DNA of 64,000 nt, taken from assembly GCA_902543185.1 (NCBI GenBank), contig CACBXB010000001.1, positions 1-64,000 on the forward strand, given 5' to 3'. Below the pieces are notes generated by a model, which had not been told where the DNA came from, did not search any database, and saw only the letters and a program-made list of their open reading frames with translations. The stretch is from Paracoccaceae bacterium. Its GTDB lineage: Bacteria > Pseudomonadota > Alphaproteobacteria > Rhodobacterales > Rhodobacteraceae. Shown one piece after another: positions 18,074-27,473 of the stretch. Position 1 is the first letter of the stretch. Every line of letters begins with the position of its first letter. The position numbers and the translations under genes are program-made.

Positions 18074-19329
18074 AGGTAATTCTCCGAATTGAACTTTTTT
18101 GCCAAGCTAGTAAGCTCACTAGCATTTTTTATCGATTTATTGTTTAAGATTAACTCGCGTCCCATCATTAAGTTTCTAGCTTCGATCTGGGACCTTTTCT
18201 TAGTATCACTGATCTCCTCAAAATCCGCATTATGTGCAAGTGACAAGACACGCCTATGCATTTCAATACCACATATAGCAACAGCATCTTGCCAAATGTG
18301 TTCAAGCATCTCGTTAAGCGCAAAGTCTGAGCTATCTCCCTGATCTTCAAACATTAATCTAGGGAACAAAATACCTGTTCTTTCAGAATTCCATAGTTTT
18401 TTAAATTCCTGCTGAAATGTCTCAAAAGTCTCTTCGATAACTTTCAAAATCCAACTTTGATATTCTGACAAATTTTCGCTATCGCGATGCCCTGGTTGAC
18501 TAAAGTAAGCCATTAAGTAATTGGAAATTAGCATTCCAATATCAAAGCCCATTGGACCGTAGAAGCCAAATTCGGGATCTATAACTTTTGTTTCATTATC
18601 TGTGCACATCACTGAACCAGAGTGTAAATCACCATGACACAAAGTTTCGGTATTAGCTGTGAACTTCATAAAAATCTTATGAGCTTCACTTTTCATTTTC
18701 ACATCTGATCTAAGAATTTTAACAATCGGATCCAGTCCGTCTGTATGATGGTTCATTTCTGCTTCAAAATAAGGATCCGTGAAAACAAATCTTTCGGTTA
18801 TTCCCATTAGCGCAAGGTTACCCTGAAACATTGCTGTATCATTTTTTTTGTCGGCTGTTTGGAGCGATAAATCAGAACCTCTAAATGCATTACGCGCACA
18901 AAATTCTCCAAGCCTTTGCGCTAATCCATTTATATATTCCCCAGCAATTAATTTTTTTCTTAAGATAACGTGCGGCAGAAGTATTTCCATGGCGATAATA
19001 GCTTGGGTTTTGTTAAAATAATATATCTCGGGAACACTCCCAGGATCGCGCTTTGCTTGCCTAACTAAAACCTCGTGTTCATAAAACGAGCGACTTAAGG
19101 GCAGTGGCCAGCTATCGCCTACCAATCTCATATAAGGCAACGCTTGCTTTACAATAATATTTCCTGAGTTACTTGAAACCGTATAGACAAGATTTAAGTT
19201 CCCATCACCCACCTCATCAATCTTCCATTTGCTTGTATCGTCACCTACTATTTTACAGATAGCATCAACTGACCCTAATCTATCGGCAAGCGTTTCGATT
19301 GTAAGTGGCTCGTACTTTTCCGAAGACAT
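18070..19329 (-). CDS. mtnK: S-methyl-5-thioribose kinase
   Basis: ATP-dependent kinase that phosphorylates free methylthioribose at C1, feeding MtnA. Length 419 aa. The aminoglycoside-phosphotransferase-like active site is visible: catalytic HGDLHSGS (232-239, D234) and metal-binding [15 protein letters not shown] starting at D251. The ATG has a near-perfect ribosome site (TAAGGAGGAG). It is the first gene of the minus-strand operon and diverges from the ribose-type ABC importer across a 127-nt gap. No MTA/SAH nucleosidase is seen in the window, so free methylthioribose would come from uptake or from a nucleosidase elsewhere. Confidence 0.92.
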   Translation of the reverse strand: MSSEKYEPLTIETLADRLGSVDAICKIVGDDTSKWKIDEVGDGNLNLVYTVSSNSGNIIVKQALPYMRLVGDSWPLPLSRSFYEHEVLVRQAKRDPGSVPEIYYFNKTQAIIAMEILLPHVILRKKLIAGEYINGLAQRLGEFCARNAFRGSDLSLQTADKKNDTAMFQGNLALMGITERFVFTDPYFEAEMNHHTDGLDPIVKILRSDVKMKSEAHKIFMKFTANTETLCHGDLHSGSVMCTDNETKVIDPEFGFYGPMGFDIGMLISNYLMAYFSQPGHRDSENLSEYQSWILKVIEETFETFQQEFKKLWNSERTGILFPRLMFEDQGDSSDFALNEMLEHIWQDAVAICGIEMHRRVLSLAHNADFEEISDTKKRSQIEARNLMMGRELILNNKSIKNASELTSLAKKFNSENYL

Positions 19330-19390
19330 ACAATCGCTCCTCCTTATTTAAATTTTAATTAAAATTGAACATAAACAAGCAATGGCATGA

Positions 19391-19416
19391 ATTGACTTTT
19401 GTCAATAGTGTTGACA
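19391..19416. promoter_or_regulatory. Inverted repeat and putative -35 in the mtnK / ABC importer divergent region
   Basis: In the 127-nt region between the divergent mtnK and importer genes, a 6-bp inverted repeat (ATTGAC at 19391-19396, GTCAAT at 19401-19406) flanks TTTT and is followed by TTGACA at 19411-19416, a consensus -35 on the plus strand. No convincing -10 at 16-18 nt was found. The repeat could be an operator coordinating both transcription units. It is short, so this is tentative. Confidence 0.3.
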
Positions 19417-19456
19417 GTCGAAGAGCTTAGGTTAAGCTTTTCCTTGGGAGAGGGAA

Positions 19457-20980
19457 ATGTCGAAAACTGCTTGCCAAATTTCTGGTATTGTAAAGTCATT
19501 TGGGCCGAACAAAGTCCTTCAGGAAATCAATTTAGAATTGCCTGCCGGTATGATTACTGTACTCATGGGTGCAAATGGTGCAGGAAAATCAACTTTAGTT
19601 AAAATACTATGTGGTGTGCATCAAGCAGATGCTGGATCGGTTTATCTTTTGGGTGAAAGGTTCGAGCCAGTTTCACCAGCTGATGCGTTTAAATCTGGAG
19701 TAGTGACTGTTCATCAGTCAATAAACAATGGTGTTATTCCTGATTTAGACGTAGCTTCAAACCTTATGATTGATAAACTTGCAGAACAAAATTCAGGGTT
19801 CTTTATTAATTCAGAAAAGCTAAAAAAAGAGGCTGATAAAATTGCGTCAGCTATGGATATAAACTTGGATACAGCAACCTTGGTTAGGGATTTGGGGCCA
19901 GCTGATAAACAGATGATTGCTATAGCTCGTGCGATGGCCCATGCTCCCAAACTGCTTATTTTGGACGAGCCAACTTCCTCTCTTTCTGAAAATGAAGCTA
20001 AAAGACTTTTTAAACTGTTACAAAGACTAAAAAAGCAAGGCGTTGCTATTTTATATATTTCTCATCGAATGTCAGATATAAATAGTGTTGCCGATCGCAT
20101 CGTAGCCATGAGAGACGGTACAATATCAGGACTATTCGAAGAAAAGCCCTTAAATTATGAGGGGGCTGTTACGGCAATGCTCGGCCAGAAGCTATCGCAA
20201 AATGAGATTAAAATAAACGAGCGAAAACGAGAAATATTGAATTTAAAAGAGGTAAGATTAGCTACTGACAGCCAACCCTTTGACTTATCTTTTTATGAAA
20301 ATGAAATTGTTTCAATCACCGGCCTTATCGGTAGTGGAAAAACTACTTTGGCATCGCAAATATTTGGATTAAGTCCAAATTCAAAAGTAAAAATGACTTT
20401 AAATGGGAATCCATACAGTCCCCAAAGCCCAAAAGAAGCCATCGCAGCAGGCGTTTATATGTGTCCTAAAGATAGGGCATCAAACGCTGTTGTTTCAGAA
20501 TTTGATATATCTAACAATTTAGCGTTACCATTTTTTAAAAAGCACAGCAGATTTTCATTCCTTCGTGCCAAAAGCCTTTCGCAAAATGCTAAAAATTCTA
20601 TTAGTGAACTTGGAATAGTGTGCCAATCTGAGGTGGACTCCGTTACAACATTATCCGGAGGTAACCAGCAGAAAGTTATGGTTGGAAGGTGGTTGGCTGA
20701 GGAGTCTTCGGTGCTCCTTTTAGACGAACCCTTTCAAGGAGTAGATATAAAGGCTCGGCGCGATATTGGTATTCAGATACGATCAACTTCTAGCCAAAGA
20801 GCAACACTTATATTTGTTGCTGAACTTGATGAAGCTTTAGAAATAGCAGATAGGGTCATTGTATTACATGAAGGAAATCTTGTTGGTGAATATCAAAATA
20901 ATAGTAAAAATATACCAGAAATTGTATCGAGTTTTAGTGGAAGCGCTTATAAACAAGATAGTTCAAATTACGGAACTTAG
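19457..20980 (+). CDS. Ribose/galactose-type ABC importer ATPase (RbsA/MglA family)
   Basis: Double-domain ATPase of a CUT2 sugar importer, 507 aa, standard length. The first domain has Walker A GANGAGKST (38-46), an altered signature (DLGPADKQM, as usual in this family) and Walker B LLILDEPTSS. The second has GLIGSGKTT and a canonical LSGGNQQK signature. The ATG follows GAGAGGGAA. The genes order ATPase-permease-binding protein, spaced 2 and 32 nt. The divergent mtnK operon makes methylthioribose, 5-deoxyribose, ribose or a nucleoside the likely cargo; the sequence alone does not say which. Confidence 0.9.
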   Translation: MSKTACQISGIVKSFGPNKVLQEINLELPAGMITVLMGANGAGKSTLVKILCGVHQADAGSVYLLGERFEPVSPADAFKSGVVTVHQSINNGVIPDLDVASNLMIDKLAEQNSGFFINSEKLKKEADKIASAMDINLDTATLVRDLGPADKQMIAIARAMAHAPKLLILDEPTSSLSENEAKRLFKLLQRLKKQGVAILYISHRMSDINSVADRIVAMRDGTISGLFEEKPLNYEGAVTAMLGQKLSQNEIKINERKREILNLKEVRLATDSQPFDLSFYENEIVSITGLIGSGKTTLASQIFGLSPNSKVKMTLNGNPYSPQSPKEAIAAGVYMCPKDRASNAVVSEFDISNNLALPFFKKHSRFSFLRAKSLSQNAKNSISELGIVCQSEVDSVTTLSGGNQQKVMVGRWLAEESSVLLLDEPFQGVDIKARRDIGIQIRSTSSQRATLIFVAELDEALEIADRVIVLHEGNLVGEYQNNSKNIPEIVSSFSGSAYKQDSSNYGT

Positions 20981-20982
20981 AT

Positions 20983-22005
20983 ATGGCTAATGATCAAAAA
21001 ATGAATTCAAGACGATTTGCTATAAAATACGGCTTCCTTATTCTACTTGTAGGATTGGTAATTTTCTTTTCGATCGCAGCAGAGGGGTTTGCTGGACCCC
21101 GATCTGCAGTATTTATTTTTCAATCTGTTTCTATAACAGGAATTTTAGCTCTTGGTGTTACAGCCACGTTGGTAGTAGATGGTTTTGATCTTTCTATAGG
21201 CTCCGTCGCAACTTCAGCTCTAATGCTATCTGCATACGTAATGGTTGTCTTAGAAATGTCTGCTTTCTCTGCAATTGTTGCATGCTTGTTCATGGGTGCA
21301 GCAGTTGGATTTATAAATGGTTTACTAATAGTAAAAGCCAGAGTACCAGACCTGCTAGCAACACTTGGAATGATGTTTCTTTTAATTGGACTTCAACGTA
21401 TACCAACAGAAGGCCGTTCAATTTCCACTGGAATGAAATTACCGGATGGTTCAACCGCTGAGGGAGTTTACTCTCAAGCTTTTTTATGGCTTGGCAGACA
21501 CAGACTAGACTTTTTTTTGGAAAAACTAATCCCCATCCCAGTTATTATTTTTATTCTTGTCGGCATACTAATATGGGTTTTTCTCGAGTTAACCCGGCAT
21601 GGAAGATTAATGTATGCTATTGGCTCAAATGAAACGGCTACAGCGCTAGCCGGCGCTAATGTGAATAAATACAAGATTTTAGCATACGTTATATCAGGAG
21701 TAATGGCATCAATTGGTGGCATTTTGCTTTCTGCACGTCTGGGCAGAGGGGATATTGCATCAGGAAACAATCTTTTATTGGATTCGGTAGCTGCGGCATT
21801 AATTGGATTTGCAGTTCTTGGCGCGGCTAAACCTAATGCATTTGGTACAGCAATAGGAGCTCTATTTGTGGGTATTCTTTTACAGGGTCTCACTATGATG
21901 AATGCGCCCTATTATACACAAGATTTTGTAAAAGGAGCTGTCTTAGTGATTGCTTTGATTTTTACATTTGCCCTTTCTTTTAGTGGGCGCAAAAGTGGTC
22001 ACTAG
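20983..22005 (+). CDS. Ribose-type ABC importer permease (RbsC family)
   Basis: Inner-membrane permease, 340 aa, with about nine hydrophobic segments. Typical CUT2 blocks are GFDLSIGS near 67-74, VPDLLATLGMM near 130 and the AIGSNETATALAGANV cytoplasmic loop that contacts the ATPase. An extended loop around residues 145-170 (EGRSISTGMKLPDG) is a little longer than in RbsC. It starts 2 nt after the ATPase stop. Confidence 0.9.
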   Translation: MANDQKMNSRRFAIKYGFLILLVGLVIFFSIAAEGFAGPRSAVFIFQSVSITGILALGVTATLVVDGFDLSIGSVATSALMLSAYVMVVLEMSAFSAIVACLFMGAAVGFINGLLIVKARVPDLLATLGMMFLLIGLQRIPTEGRSISTGMKLPDGSTAEGVYSQAFLWLGRHRLDFFLEKLIPIPVIIFILVGILIWVFLELTRHGRLMYAIGSNETATALAGANVNKYKILAYVISGVMASIGGILLSARLGRGDIASGNNLLLDSVAAALIGFAVLGAAKPNAFGTAIGALFVGILLQGLTMMNAPYYTQDFVKGAVLVIALIFTFALSFSGRKSGH

Positions 22006-22037
22006 AATGTGACTTAAACAAACTAGGGAGGAAAACT

Positions 22038-23084
22038 ATGTTTAGAAGATCATTATTAAAATTAATAGGAGGGATGGTTGCATTACCTGTGACCCTTTCA
22101 ACCTCTGCATTTGCAGGAGATATGCCTGCACCATTTGATAATCCTGGTGACGTTAAAATCGCTCTTGTTAGGTATCTTTCAACAGGCGACTTTTTCCAAG
22201 CCTATCTATCAGGTGTGGAGACACAAGCTGCAGCTCTAGGTGTGGATTTGCGAGTTTTTGATAGCCGGCAAGATGCGGCTTTACAATCAGATATGGTAGA
22301 TCAAGCTATAGCTCTAGGTGTGGATGGAATTGTAATCCAACATGGACTAACCGAAAGTATGCGAGATGCTGCCCAACGAGCAGTAGATGCGGGAATAAAA
22401 GTCGTTGCATTTGACGTGAATGTTGAAAACGCAGCAATTCCACAAATAGAACAATCTGACTATTTACTAGGTAAACTTGCTTTGGAGCAAGCCATCAAAG
22501 ATAACGGAACGTCTTGGAAAGCAGGATATGTTTATGTCCCGGGAATTGCACCGCTAGATAGACGGCACGCTGCGTGGGAAGACATAAAAGCCGCCAATCC
22601 GGGAATTGAGGAAGTTGCTCAATTTGGAACGCTTGACAACCCAATTGCAAACACAAACGCTAACCAAGCAAGGTCTGTTTTGCAAGCAAACTCCGATATT
22701 ACAGTTATGTTTGCCCCATATGATGAATTTGCCAAAGGCGTCAAAATTGCTGTAGACGAAGCAGGTCTTACAGATCAAATTGATATATATTCTGCAGATG
22801 TTTCAACTGCAGACATAGCAGCAATGCGTGAACCTAATTCCGCTTGGGCAGCAACAGTTGCTACAAATCCAGCGGTTGTTGGGGAAGTGTCTGTTAGATC
22901 ACTCGCAATGATGCTTGCAGGTGAAAACCCAGGAAGTAATGTTGTTGTACCGCCAACTCTGATCACTCAGAAATTCTTAAATGACAATGACATTAAAAAT
23001 ATGGCAGACCTATCAGCAAAAATGCCACAATTTGCTCACGCTGATGTATCGGTTCCAAGCTGGATGCCATTGCCTAAGCGTTAA
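22038..23084 (+). CDS. Periplasmic sugar-binding protein (RbsB-like)
   Basis: Substrate-binding protein of the ribose-type importer, periplasmic binding protein fold I, 348 aa. A signal peptide spans about residues 1-26 (RRSLLKLIGG, then AFA before the mature GDMPAP). The body shows repeated beta-alpha units such as VDGIVIQHG and GIKVVAFDVN, the ligand-facing strand-end pattern of RbsB. The ATG has a strong ribosome site (GGGAGGAAA). A stable hairpin terminator follows 6 nt after the stop, ending the importer operon. Ligand undetermined; a pentose, deoxypentose or nucleoside fits the context. Confidence 0.88.
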   Translation: MFRRSLLKLIGGMVALPVTLSTSAFAGDMPAPFDNPGDVKIALVRYLSTGDFFQAYLSGVETQAAALGVDLRVFDSRQDAALQSDMVDQAIALGVDGIVIQHGLTESMRDAAQRAVDAGIKVVAFDVNVENAAIPQIEQSDYLLGKLALEQAIKDNGTSWKAGYVYVPGIAPLDRRHAAWEDIKAANPGIEEVAQFGTLDNPIANTNANQARSVLQANSDITVMFAPYDEFAKGVKIAVDEAGLTDQIDIYSADVSTADIAAMREPNSAWAATVATNPAVVGEVSVRSLAMMLAGENPGSNVVVPPTLITQKFLNDNDIKNMADLSAKMPQFAHADVSVPSWMPLPKR

Positions 23085-23090
23085 AATTAA

Positions 23091-23130
23091 TTTGAGCTGG
23101 GTGCAAACCCAGCTCAAATCTCTTTTCTAT
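23091..23130 (+). terminator. Rho-independent terminator after the ABC importer operon
   Basis: Perfect 12-bp stem (23091-23102 with 23107-23118) closed by a GCAA tetraloop of the GNRA class, followed by the T-rich tail TCTCTTTTCT. It begins 6 nt after the binding-protein stop codon. The strongest terminator seen in the window. Confidence 0.88.
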
Positions 23131-23157
23131 ATTTTACTTTTAGAATTCAGCAGATTG

Positions 23158-23523
23158 ATGCCCAAAAATATTATTAAAATTTTAGAAAAAAATTTTAGTG
23201 ATATGAAGACAGGTGAAAAAATGCTGATATCTTCTCCTGAGAAAATTACCGAGTATGTAAAAACCTTAGCACCGGGATGCTTCAAGTCGGTGAAACAAAT
23301 CCGGAAGGAATTGGCATTATTAGAGGGCGCAGACAACACTTGCCCCGTGACCACAGGTATTTTTCTTAAAAAGGCAATTCAAGAGAATTATAACCCAAAT
23401 ATGATAGAGGAATCTTCTATACCTTTCTGGCGGGTAATTGATGAAAACCATCCAGTTTTAAAAAAGCTTGAAATTGATGGCAGTAAAATAGCAAAGATAA
23501 GAATTGCAGAAGGTTTCAAATAA
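23158..23523 (+). CDS. Small protein with ATL/MGMT-like winged-helix features
   Basis: Protein of 121 aa from the ATG at 23158; the open frame extends upstream into the binding-protein gene, but that part is a shadow. Residues about 40-75 (KSVKQIRKELALLEG, CPVTTGIFLKK) and the late motif IPFWRVID resemble the DNA-binding half of O6-methylguanine methyltransferases and alkyltransferase-like proteins, whose motif is PxxRVI. The PCHR cysteine is absent, so alkyl transfer is not expected. No strong ribosome site was seen, and ATG at 23203 is an alternative. It stands between a terminator and the convergent urease operon. Function unknown; the fold assignment is tentative. Confidence 0.55.
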   Translation: MPKNIIKILEKNFSDMKTGEKMLISSPEKITEYVKTLAPGCFKSVKQIRKELALLEGADNTCPVTTGIFLKKAIQENYNPNMIEESSIPFWRVIDENHPVLKKLEIDGSKIAKIRIAEGFK

Positions 23524-23568
23524 CAAGCCTGAAATTTAATTATTTCATCTCACAAAATAATTAAAAAT

Positions 23569-24183
23569 CTATAAACCTGCCAAATCAACTATCTCATGTG
23601 AAACCTTTTCAATATTTAAATTATTTTTTGCTTGTATCAAAAAATAAGGCCTATCTTCCCTTGCTACTTTTAGATCTCTTTCCATTGAAGCTAGATCAAC
23701 ATCAACGTGAGGGGCTAAATCAGTTTTATTAACAAGCAAAATATCTGATTTCATCATCGCTGGACCTCGCTTTCTTGGAATATCAGAGCCCATCGCTACA
23801 TCAATCATATAAACTGTTATATCTGCTAATTCTGGAGAAAATGTTGCTGACAGGTTGTCTCCGCCGCTTTCGATAAATATTAGGTCTAAATCATCATGAC
23901 GTCGCTGTAATTCTTCTACAGCTGCAAGATTTATTGAAGCATCTTCTCTTATAGCGGTATGGGGACAGCCACCTGTTTCCACACCAATTAGACGCTCTTC
24001 TGGAAGGATTTGCATCCGCATTAAGGCCTCTGCATCTTCTTTTGTATAAATATCATTTGTTATAACACCAACTGAAAATCTCTTTTTTAAATCTTTAACA
24101 ATTGCAGCCGTAAACGATGTTTTTCCTGCTCCAACTGGCCCACCAATACCAATACGAACCGCAGACTTTTTTTGACTATTCAT
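23569..24183 (-). CDS. ureG: Urease accessory GTPase UreG
   Basis: SIMIBI-class GTPase that drives nickel insertion into urease, 204 aa. The P-loop [11 protein letters not shown] lies at about 14-24; the nickel-site motif appears as [28 protein letters not shown] is the invariant switch region; NKTDLA is the guanine-specificity motif. It overlaps the ureF stop by 4 nt and is the last gene of the urease operon. Confidence 0.96.
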   Translation of the reverse strand: MNSQKKSAVRIGIGGPVGAGKTSFTAAIVKDLKKRFSVGVITNDIYTKEDAEALMRMQILPEERLIGVETGGCPHTAIREDASINLAAVEELQRRHDDLDLIFIESGGDNLSATFSPELADITVYMIDVAMGSDIPRKRGPAMMKSDILLVNKTDLAPHVDVDLASMERDLKVAREDRPYFLIQAKNNLNIEKVSHEIVDLAGL

Positions 24184-24824
24184 GTTTTAAAAATCCGTGG
24201 CTGAAGATATTCGTGTTCCATGGCTGAAATGTCCGAAAAAAAACAGGCGGAATTTAAATCATCAATTTCACTTTCAGAAGCGCTCTGTACAAGATCAGAA
24301 ATTTTTGAGGATAGCTCTAAAATTATACGCTGACCCTTAGTTTGACCAATAGGTATTAGGCGAATTGCAACCGATACAAGATTAGAACAAAATGCGTGCA
24401 AATAAGCTGGTAGAATAAGATTTTGCTCAATACTCTGGTTTTTTGCAGCCAGGGCGACAGCTATTGGAAGAGATAGGTCGCCTATGTCCTGTTTCCAGAC
24501 ATCCTCAATTACCTTTGCAAATGCACTGCCTTGTAGCTTTGTTTCCAGTAGGCGCTCCCCAGCAGGGCACAATGCAATAGATAATTCATTCATTTTCTTG
24601 GCATCATGCCCTCGAAGTATCAGACTTATAAAGATAGCATCAGTTCTTAAAGATCCATACTCCAGTAGATCTGCAATCCAATTTTGCAATTTCTTACCAT
24701 TGCTTACATGACCTTTATCGATGGCCCACTCCAGCCCATGGGAATAGGCAAAGGCACCAATTGGAAATGCGGGAGACATCCATTGCATCACTGTCATAAA
24801 TTTCAAATCAGTGTGCATGTGCAT
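24180..24824 (-). CDS. ureF: Urease accessory protein UreF
   Basis: Helical chaperone of the UreD-UreF-UreG complex that controls nickel delivery, 214 aa. The N-terminus carries the typical [20 protein letters not shown] block at about 14-33. The start lies within the histidine-coding tail of ureE. Two ATGs (24824 and 24818) are possible and differ by two residues. The overlap with ureE is about 17 nt and with ureG 4 nt, so translation is coupled. Confidence 0.94.
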   Translation of the reverse strand: MHMHTDLKFMTVMQWMSPAFPIGAFAYSHGLEWAIDKGHVSNGKKLQNWIADLLEYGSLRTDAIFISLILRGHDAKKMNELSIALCPAGERLLETKLQGSAFAKVIEDVWKQDIGDLSLPIAVALAAKNQSIEQNLILPAYLHAFCSNLVSVAIRLIPIGQTKGQRIILELSSKISDLVQSASESEIDDLNSACFFSDISAMEHEYLQPRIFKT

Positions 24825-25275
24825 GGGTACTTTTTACGTGTTCATGTGAATGTGTTCTGCCATGGCCATAGGCACCACCAAGTGGCGCAAAAGGTTCTGT
24901 AACATGCGTTACAATTCCACCTAAATGTTCAATCATATGTTCTATGACGTGATCATGCTGAATGAGTATTCTGGTCTGCTCAACTTGTGCTGGCGTGTGG
25001 CGGTTTCCGATATGCCAAGCATATTCCAACATTTTACTCCCTGTAATCTCAGCCAACAATTCTGGTTTGGCTATTATTTCTACAAGATTTTTATCATCTA
25101 ATTCTAGTTGGTCACCATGGTTCAAATTTGTTGCTTTTTCGAGATCTATCAAAAAATCTATTCCACAATCTGTAAGCAGTCTTTTTCTACGGAGAAACCG
25201 ATCTGAGTAGTTCAAAGAACACTTTAATTTAGCATTTGAAGTAGGACTCGTAATAACTGATTTAACTAAAAACAT
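24808..25275 (-). CDS. ureE: Urease accessory nickel chaperone UreE
   Basis: Dimeric nickel-binding chaperone, 155 aa. The C-terminal domain has the GNRHTPAQ block and the metal-binding H at VIEHMIEHLGG. The tail is histidine-rich ([14 protein letters not shown]), typical of nickel-storing UreE. Its start is 9 nt after the ureC stop. The tail-coding DNA doubles as the ureF start region. Confidence 0.94.
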   Translation of the reverse strand: MFLVKSVITSPTSNAKLKCSLNYSDRFLRRKRLLTDCGIDFLIDLEKATNLNHGDQLELDDKNLVEIIAKPELLAEITGSKMLEYAWHIGNRHTPAQVEQTRILIQHDHVIEHMIEHLGGIVTHVTEPFAPLGGAYGHGRTHSHEHVKSTHAHAH

Positions 25276-25284
25276 GTTACTCTC

Positions 25285-26994
25285 CTAAAACATAAAATAG
25301 CGCTGCGCCATGGACACTTCGTGGGCTGGCTGACAAGTTAAAAGCTCTCCATCCGCACGAACTTCATAGGTTTCTGGATCAACATCGATTTTTGGTAAAG
25401 CTACATTCAATTTTAAATCAAGTTTTCCAATATTTCTGGTGTTTTTAACTGGTACCGCTTTCTTAGCTAAACCTAGTTTTGAACTTATACCATCAGCGTG
25501 AGCAGCTTCCGAAACAAACGTCACAGAAGACTCAGACAAAGCCCTCCCATAAGCCCCAAACATTGATCGGGTGTAAACCGGTTGAGGGGTTGGAATGGAA
25601 GCATTTGGATCACCCATTTGAGCAACAGCAATTGTGCCACCCAATAAAACCATCTCTGGTTTTACTCCAAAAAATGCTGGGTTCCATAGAACAAGATCTG
25701 CTCGCTTACCGGGCTCTACTGAGCCAACCTCATGTGAAATTCCGTGAGCAATTGCGGGGTTTATTGTGTATTTTGCAATGTATCGCCGAGCTCGCAGATT
25801 ATCATTATTACCAGTTTCTTCTGAAAGAGCGCCTCTTTGTTTTTTCATTTTGTCAGCAGTTTGCCAGGTTCTTATAATAACTTCCCCAACTCGTCCCATA
25901 GCTTGACTGTCAGAAGCAATTATAGAAAAGGCCCCCATGTCGTGTAATATATCTTCAGCTGCAATTGTTTCTCGCCTTATACGACTCTCAGCAAATGCTA
26001 TGTCTTCAGGAATAGACTTATCAAGGTGGTGGCAAACCATTAACATATCGAGATGCTCTTCCACAGTATTTTTGGTAAATGGTCTTGTCGGGTTTGTTGA
26101 GGAAGGTAAGACAAATTTCTCGCCACAAATTTTTATAATATCAGGCGCATGGCCGCCACCAGCTCCTTCAGTATGAAAAGCATGTATTGTTCTTCCTTTC
26201 ATGGAGTCGACAGTTCGTTCAACAAAACCACTTTCGTTTAATGTATCGGTGTGGATCATCACTTGAACATCAAGATCATCTGCTACGCCCAAACAACAAT
26301 CAATCGCTTGTGGTGTTGTTCCCCAATCTTCATGAAGTTTCAACGCACAAGCTCCACCTAAAACCTGTTCTTCCAAAGCTCCAGGTAGCGAGGCATTTCC
26401 CTTACCTGCAAACGCAAGGTTCATTGGCAAACCATCTGCTGACTGCAACATTCTTCCAATATGCCAAGGACCCGGCGTACAAGTTGTTGCTAAAGTGCCG
26501 TGTGCTGGTCCAGTTCCACCACCTAACATTGTGGTCACACCAGAGTGAAGAGAATCATCAATTTGTTGAGGACAAATGTAATGAATATGACTATCAAATC
26601 CCCCTGCAGTTAAAATTTTGCCCTCCCCGGCAATAATTTCTGTGCCAGGGCCAATTATTATACCAATATTTGGTTGGGTATCTGGATTACCAGCCTTACC
26701 TATTGCCTCTATCTTTCCATCTCTGAGAGCAACATCTGCTTTAAATATGCCTGTGTGATCAAGGATTAGAGCATTGGTGATTACTGTATCAGGCGCTCCA
26801 TCAGCTCTTGTTACTTGCGACTGGCCCATACCATCGCGAATAACTTTGCCACCACCAAATTTAACTTCTTCTCCGTATGTCGTCAGATCTTTTTCTACCT
26901 CGATAAAAAGCTCGGTATCAGCCAACCTCACCTTATCCCCTACTGTGGGACCATACATTCCTGCATAATCAAATCTTGAAATTTCTACTGCCAT
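25285..26994 (-). CDS. ureC: Urease alpha subunit
   Basis: Catalytic subunit of nickel urease, which hydrolyses urea to ammonia and carbamate; 569 aa, the expected length. The active site is complete: H136 and H138 (SHIHYI), carbamylated K219 ([10 protein letters not shown]) and H221, H248 (MIHTD), H274 (HAFHTEG), flap C321/H322 (VCHHLDK) and D362 (ASDSQAMG). The ATG touches the ureB stop (1-nt overlap). Urea from allantoicase and ureidoglycolate lyase, encoded at 52-54 kb, is a likely internal source. Confidence 0.97.
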   Translation of the reverse strand: MAVEISRFDYAGMYGPTVGDKVRLADTELFIEVEKDLTTYGEEVKFGGGKVIRDGMGQSQVTRADGAPDTVITNALILDHTGIFKADVALRDGKIEAIGKAGNPDTQPNIGIIIGPGTEIIAGEGKILTAGGFDSHIHYICPQQIDDSLHSGVTTMLGGGTGPAHGTLATTCTPGPWHIGRMLQSADGLPMNLAFAGKGNASLPGALEEQVLGGACALKLHEDWGTTPQAIDCCLGVADDLDVQVMIHTDTLNESGFVERTVDSMKGRTIHAFHTEGAGGGHAPDIIKICGEKFVLPSSTNPTRPFTKNTVEEHLDMLMVCHHLDKSIPEDIAFAESRIRRETIAAEDILHDMGAFSIIASDSQAMGRVGEVIIRTWQTADKMKKQRGALSEETGNNDNLRARRYIAKYTINPAIAHGISHEVGSVEPGKRADLVLWNPAFFGVKPEMVLLGGTIAVAQMGDPNASIPTPQPVYTRSMFGAYGRALSESSVTFVSEAAHADGISSKLGLAKKAVPVKNTRNIGKLDLKLNVALPKIDVDPETYEVRADGELLTCQPAHEVSMAQRYFMF

Positions 26995-27299
26995 TAGAGA
27001 TCACCCATTATTTTTCCGTTAAAACCAAAGATTCTTCTCTCTCCTGAAAAGGGAATAAGATTTACTTTTCTCGATTGACCAGGCTCAAATCGAACTGCTG
27101 TTCCAGAGGCTATATTTAGCCGCATTCCTCGAGCACTTTCACGATCGAAAGAAAGAGCGTCGTTAGTTTCAAAAAAATGATAATGGCTGCCCACCTGAAT
27201 CGGGCGGTCTCCAGTATTAGATACCATTAGAGATGGACCTTCTCGTCCTTCATTTAAAGTTATAGATCCATCTGACGTTATTATTTCACCTGGTTTCAT
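26994..27299 (-). CDS. ureB: Urease beta subunit
   Basis: Small structural subunit of urease, 101 aa, with the classic start [11 protein letters not shown] and the [11 protein letters not shown] and [15 protein letters not shown] blocks. Its ATG overlaps the stop of a 56-residue membrane peptide gene (ATGA), so ureB translation is coupled to that peptide rather than directly to ureA. Confidence 0.96.
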   Translation of the reverse strand: MKPGEIITSDGSITLNEGREGPSLMVSNTGDRPIQVGSHYHFFETNDALSFDRESARGMRLNIASGTAVRFEPGQSRKVNLIPFSGERRIFGFNGKIMGDL

Positions 27300-27466
27300 G
27301 GTTTCTTCTTTTCTCTCAAGAAAATTAATAGCAACGACAAAAACACAATGGCTATTGCAATGTTTATTGGCACGGCACTCGGTTCGTGGAAATGAAAAGT
27401 TGCACTGCTGTGGGCAAGTGAAATATTAGAGATAAAAACCAGAATTAAAAAATTTAAATATTTCAT
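27296..27466 (-). CDS. Small His-containing membrane peptide between ureA and ureB
   Basis: A 56-aa open frame reads from an ATG at 27466 to a TGA at 27296. The start has AGGAAAAAA upstream and lies 7 nt after the ureA stop; the stop overlaps the ureB ATG (ATGA). This tight fit argues that it is translated. Residues 1-18 look like a signal peptide ending in SLA. Residues 19-28 ([10 protein letters not shown]) are histidine-rich. Residues 33-50 form a transmembrane helix followed by a basic tail (REKKKP). It may be a small exported or membrane-held nickel-binding peptide. I do not recognise a named family; HupE/UreJ permeases also begin with a signal and histidines but are much longer. Confidence 0.7.
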   Translation of the reverse strand: MKYLNFLILVFISNISLAHSSATFHFHEPSAVPINIAIAIVFLSLLLIFLREKKKP

Positions 27467-27473
27467 TTTTTTC

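Noticed and set aside
22981-23157. N-terminal 59 codons of the frame that continues into the 121-aa protein
   Set aside because: This part overlaps the end of the sugar-binding protein gene and the terminator hairpin, so translation from it is unlikely.
25479-26636. Plus-strand open frames of 79-149 codons opposite ureC
   Set aside because: They are antisense shadows of a highly conserved ureC frame; their translations show no family features and no ribosome sites.
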